NCBI RefSeq assembly: GCF_020966755.1 | Contig: NZ_JAJKFT010000010.1 | Coordinates: 3,564,284-3,628,283 of the forward strand | DNA length: 64,000 bases | Source of the DNA: Blastopirellula sediminis | GTDB taxonomy: Bacteria; Planctomycetota; Planctomycetia; Pirellulales; Pirellulaceae | Direction: 5' to 3' | Part shown: positions 61,701 through 64,000 of the stretch, piece by piece | Numbering within the stretch: position 1 is the stretch's first letter | Layout of the letters: each line of letters opens with the position of its first letter | Notes under the pieces: generated by a model | What the model was told of the DNA's origin: nothing | What the model saw: only the letters and a program-made list of their open reading frames with translations | Databases searched by the model: none | Program-made: the position numbers and the translations under genes

Positions 61701-62306
61701 ATGAGCAGCAGTGGTCGAATCCCGGTGATCGGGGTGATGGGGTCGGGAAAAAAAGTGCACGGCGATCTGGCCAAAGAGCTGGGCGCCTGGATTGCAAACG
61801 CCGGCTATAACTTGCTGACCGGCGGCGGCGACGGCGAAATGAAAGCGGTTAGCGAGTCGTTCTTTCAGACCGAAGATCGCCCGGGCCGCGTGATCGGCAT
61901 TATTCCGGGGGACGCGTCGGGCGGTTCCTACTCGCGTCGACAGCACTATCCCAACCCGTTCGTCGAAATCCCGATCTTCACCCATCTGCCGCAAACCGGT
62001 TACGCCGGCATGCAGATGGGTAGCCGCAACCATATCAACATCCTCAGCTCGGACATCGTCGTCGCGCTTCCCGGCACCAAGGGAACCAGCGCCGAAGTCT
62101 GCCTGGCGATCCGCTACGGCCGCCCGGTCATCGCCCTGCTGGGAACTCGTTACAAGATTCCCGGTCTGCCGAGCGAAGTGCCGGTCGCGAAGACGGTGGA
62201 AGAAGTCGCCGACTGGATTGAAGGCCTGGAACGGAAGCCGCTGCCGACCAGCTGCCGCTTGAAGAAGGTGACGCCCCCGTCCGAGATCTTGGATCCCGAC
62301 TTCTAG
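61701..62306 (+). CDS. LOG/TIGR00725-like nucleotide-binding protein
   Basis: A 201-residue Rossmann-like protein of the LOG family. PVIGVMGSGKKVHGDLAKELGAWIANAGYNLLTGGGDGEMKAVSESF carries the nucleotide motif, and DIVVALPGTKGTSAEVCLAIRYGRPVIALLG has the PGTxGT loop. Family members hydrolyse nucleoside monophosphates (cytokinin activation in plants) or carry molybdenum cofactor. The GGGxGxM-type loop fits the TIGR00725 group. Exact substrate is unknown. Confidence 0.82.
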   Translation: MSSSGRIPVIGVMGSGKKVHGDLAKELGAWIANAGYNLLTGGGDGEMKAVSESFFQTEDRPGRVIGIIPGDASGGSYSRRQHYPNPFVEIPIFTHLPQTGYAGMQMGSRNHINILSSDIVVALPGTKGTSAEVCLAIRYGRPVIALLGTRYKIPGLPSEVPVAKTVEEVADWIEGLERKPLPTSCRLKKVTPPSEILDPDF

Positions 62307-62334
62307 TCGAGCGGGAGAAAAGAGCGGAGCCGAC

Positions 62335-62571
62335 TCAGTAGCTCCGCTCTTCAAACTCCAGCACGTTCTCTCCATCCGCAAACGCTTCGATCTCGGCGAA
62401 GCTCAGGAAGCGGACGTCGCATTGCGGCGGGGGATCGACTTTGTAGTGATCTCCCGGCCGAACTTTTTTCCAGAGCCTGACTTTGCTGACGCCGTTCTTG
62501 CGCGCCACTTGAATGGAGTCGTCCGCGCGACGCTCGACGACGAGCGTTACCTTGTGTTTGATTTGCGCCAC
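62335..62571 (-). CDS. Small conserved-looking hypothetical protein
   Basis: A 78-residue protein with a GTG start at 62571 and GGGGA about seven bases upstream. It has a basic N-terminal half (KVTLVVERRADDSIQVARKNG, KVRLWKKVRPGDHYKV) and an acidic C-terminal half. No signal peptide or known domain is recognised. It could be a small DNA- or RNA-binding protein, which is inference from charge only. It converges with the LOG-family gene. Confidence 0.5.
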   Translation of the reverse strand: MAQIKHKVTLVVERRADDSIQVARKNGVSKVRLWKKVRPGDHYKVDPPPQCDVRFLSFAEIEAFADGENVLEFEERSY

Positions 62572-62707
62572 CAGGATTCCCCTTCTCTCTTCGTTCTCTG
62601 CCGTACTCCTCGTTTCATCTAGATTGCCAATCGGGATGAAAGGAGGACGCGTTTGGTGAAGAGTAGCGGGAAACGGCGATTTTCGACAGCATTTGGCGCG
62701 ATGCGCA

Positions 62708-62740
62708 AAAAAAGCGGGCCCAGCGGCCCGCTTTTCTTTT
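62708..62740 (-). terminator. Terminator of the Gfo/Idh/MocA gene
   Basis: GCGGGCC and GGCCCGC form a seven-pair stem with a CAGC loop. On the minus strand a run of seven T follows. It lies 30 bases after the stop at 62764. Confidence 0.85.
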
Positions 62741-62763
62741 CGTTCGATTTGTCCGAAATATGA

Positions 62764-64000
62764 CTAGACGAATTTCGTCTTGCCCGGCAGAGCGACGGTC
62801 GGGATTTCGACATCGCCCCATTCGTAGGTCTTCGGGGTCATGTCTTCCTGCGAGTTAATCGCCATGTCCCAGGTGACCTTCTTGCCGGTGTAGGCGGCCA
62901 TACGACCCATGATCGCCATCATGGTGCTGCGGGTCATGTAGATGCCGTTGTTGATGACGTTGCCCGAGCGGATGCCGGCGTAGAGCGCCTTGTGCTCTTC
63001 GTCGTACATGTTGGCGTTCGGACCGTCGTACTTCCAGGCTTCTCCCTTCTTCGGCGTGACGGTTCCGCCCAGGATGCTGGCCGTACCGTTGGAGCCCAGG
63101 ATGTAGTCGTTGACGTCGTTGTAGCAGCCAGCCATCTGACGGCAGAAGGCGAACGTCTTGACGCTGTTCGGGAACTCGAAAGTCATCCCGAAGTGATCGT
63201 AGACGTTACCCCACTTGGCGTCGGTGCGAACCAAGCGGCCGCCGACCGCTTCGCAGCTGAGCGGAGCGGCGTCGTCGTTGATCCAGAGCGCCTTGTCGAG
63301 GCTGTGGATGTGCTGTTCGGCGGTATGATCGCCCGACAGCCAGGTGTAGTAGAGCCAGTTGCGAACCTGGTTTTCCATTTCGGACCAATCCGGCTGCGGC
63401 TGACGGTACCAGAGGGTGCCGGTCAGGTAGGTTTCGTGAACCGCGACGATGTCGCCGATCGAACCTTCTTTGATCTTTTCGACCGTCGCTTTGACCTTGG
63501 GATCGTAGCGCCAGCAGAGGCCGCTCACGATGCTCAGGTTCTTTTGGCGAGCCATTTCGACCGTTTCAAACACGTGGCGGCAGCCCGGAGCGTCGACCGC
63601 AACCGGCTTTTCGCAGAAGACGTGCTTGCCGGCTTCGATCGCGGCACGCAGTTGAGCCGGACGGAAGTGAGGCGGCGTGCAGAGCAACACGACGTCGACG
63701 TCGGTTTCCATCACTTGCTTGTAGCCGTCGAAGCCCGAGAAGCAGGTTTCGTCGGTCACTTCCAAACGATCGCCCAGGGCGCGACCGAGACGTTCGCGAG
63801 CTTGCGCCAAGACGTCCGGGAAGATATCGCACAGCACAGTGACCTTCAGATTCTCATCACCCATCGTCGCATTCTTGGCGGCGCCGCTACCACGACCGCC
63901 GCAACCGATCAACGCAACTTTCAGCATGTCGGAACCGGCCGCATGAACGTTGCGGGGGAGGTTCAAGCTGCCGACCGCGGCAGCGCCGCCGACGACGGCC
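62764..64000 (-). CDS. Secreted Gfo/Idh/MocA oxidoreductase, 5' end outside the window
   Basis: At least 412 residues; the frame stays open to the window edge, so the start lies beyond 64000. The last bases encode AVVGGAAAVGSLNLPRNVHAA, the end of what is probably a Tat signal peptide, followed by MLKVALIGCGGRGSGAA, an NAD(P)-binding Rossmann motif. CEKPVAVDAPGCRHV carries the Lys of the active-site EKP motif. Later parts, LYYTWLSGDHTAEQHIHSLDKALWIND and MYDEEHKALYAGIRSGNVINNG, are typical of planctomycete members. The family works on sugars or their derivatives. A terminator follows. Confidence 0.88.
   Translation of the reverse strand, partial: AVVGGAAAVGSLNLPRNVHAAGSDMLKVALIGCGGRGSGAAKNATMGDENLKVTVLCDIFPDVLAQARERLGRALGDRLEVTDETCFSGFDGYKQVMETDVDVVLLCTPPHFRPAQLRAAIEAGKHVFCEKPVAVDAPGCRHVFETVEMARQKNLSIVSGLCWRYDPKVKATVEKIKEGSIGDIVAVHETYLTGTLWYRQPQPDWSEMENQVRNWLYYTWLSGDHTAEQHIHSLDKALWINDDAAPLSCEAVGGRLVRTDAKWGNVYDHFGMTFEFPNSVKTFAFCRQMAGCYNDVNDYILGSNGTASILGGTVTPKKGEAWKYDGPNANMYDEEHKALYAGIRSGNVINNGIYMTRSTMMAIMGRMAAYTGKKVTWDMAINSQEDMTPKTYEWGDVEIPTVALPGKTKFV

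Noticed and set aside
1..64000. Prophage, insertion sequence or restriction/defence island
   Set aside because: No transposase, integrase, phage structural, CRISPR-associated or restriction-modification motif was seen on either strand.

Overview
The window looks like chromosomal DNA of a planctomycete, most likely order Pirellulales (Blastopirellula/Bremerella/Rhodopirellula type). This is inferred from family content: a DUF1559 prepilin-like protein beside a small lipoprotein, a DUF1080 (3-keto-disaccharide hydrolase) protein, a secreted Gfo/Idh/MocA oxidoreductase, a TPR protein with two RNA polymerase alpha-CTD modules, a fused SecDF, many short lipoproteins, and kdsA as an LPS marker. I see no phage, insertion sequence, CRISPR array or rRNA. 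One tRNA gene (Thr, CGT) is present.

Layout. 1-10.7 kb: FHA-GAF-PP2C phosphatase, DUF1080 protein, small repeat lipoprotein, SMP-30 lactonase, GH10-like protein, purC, large lipoprotein, kdsA and a lipid-kinase-like protein. 10.7-20 kb: a gene-poor stretch ending in tRNA-Thr, the TPR/alpha-CTD protein, then the tgt-yajC-secDF export cluster and a LysM protein. 20-29.7 kb: a minus-strand group (alpha/beta hydrolase, lipoprotein, DUF2752, ymdB, rny), tilS, an MFS transporter and an ArnT-like glycosyltransferase. 29.7-37.3 kb: a nested palindromic repeat, a 1106-residue AsmA-like protein, and a tandem array of three SH3-TPR genes whose repeat unit carries the tail of a neighbouring gene. 37.4-45.8 kb: AIM24-like protein, dapF, LPLAT, GDPD, and the xseA-xseB-ispA-dxs operon. 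45.9-58.2 kb: secreted hypothetical proteins, FkbM methyltransferase, DUF1559 plus lipoprotein, nadK, three tandem RDD membrane proteins, a THUMP-like methyltransferase and a PDZ protein. 58.2-64 kb: GNAT protein, dnaA, SMI1/KNR4 protein, LOG-family protein, small hypothetical protein, and a Gfo/Idh/MocA oxidoreductase that runs off the right edge.

How the genes work together. Several clusters are classical. tgt-yajC-secDF links tRNA modification and Sec export. rny-ymdB sits in RNA turnover. xseA-xseB-ispA-dxs joins exonuclease VII to isoprenoid precursor supply. kdsA, the DUF374 acyltransferase, the AsmA-like protein and the ArnT-like enzyme fit outer-membrane biogenesis.

The most unusual points are the SH3-TPR triplication with copied tails of the adjacent gene, the TPR protein with tandem alpha-CTDs, a Tgt that has lost its three zinc-binding cysteines, a SecDF with a very large low-complexity periplasmic insertion, and two families of intergenic inverted repeats. 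All calls are from reading the sequence. No database search was run.
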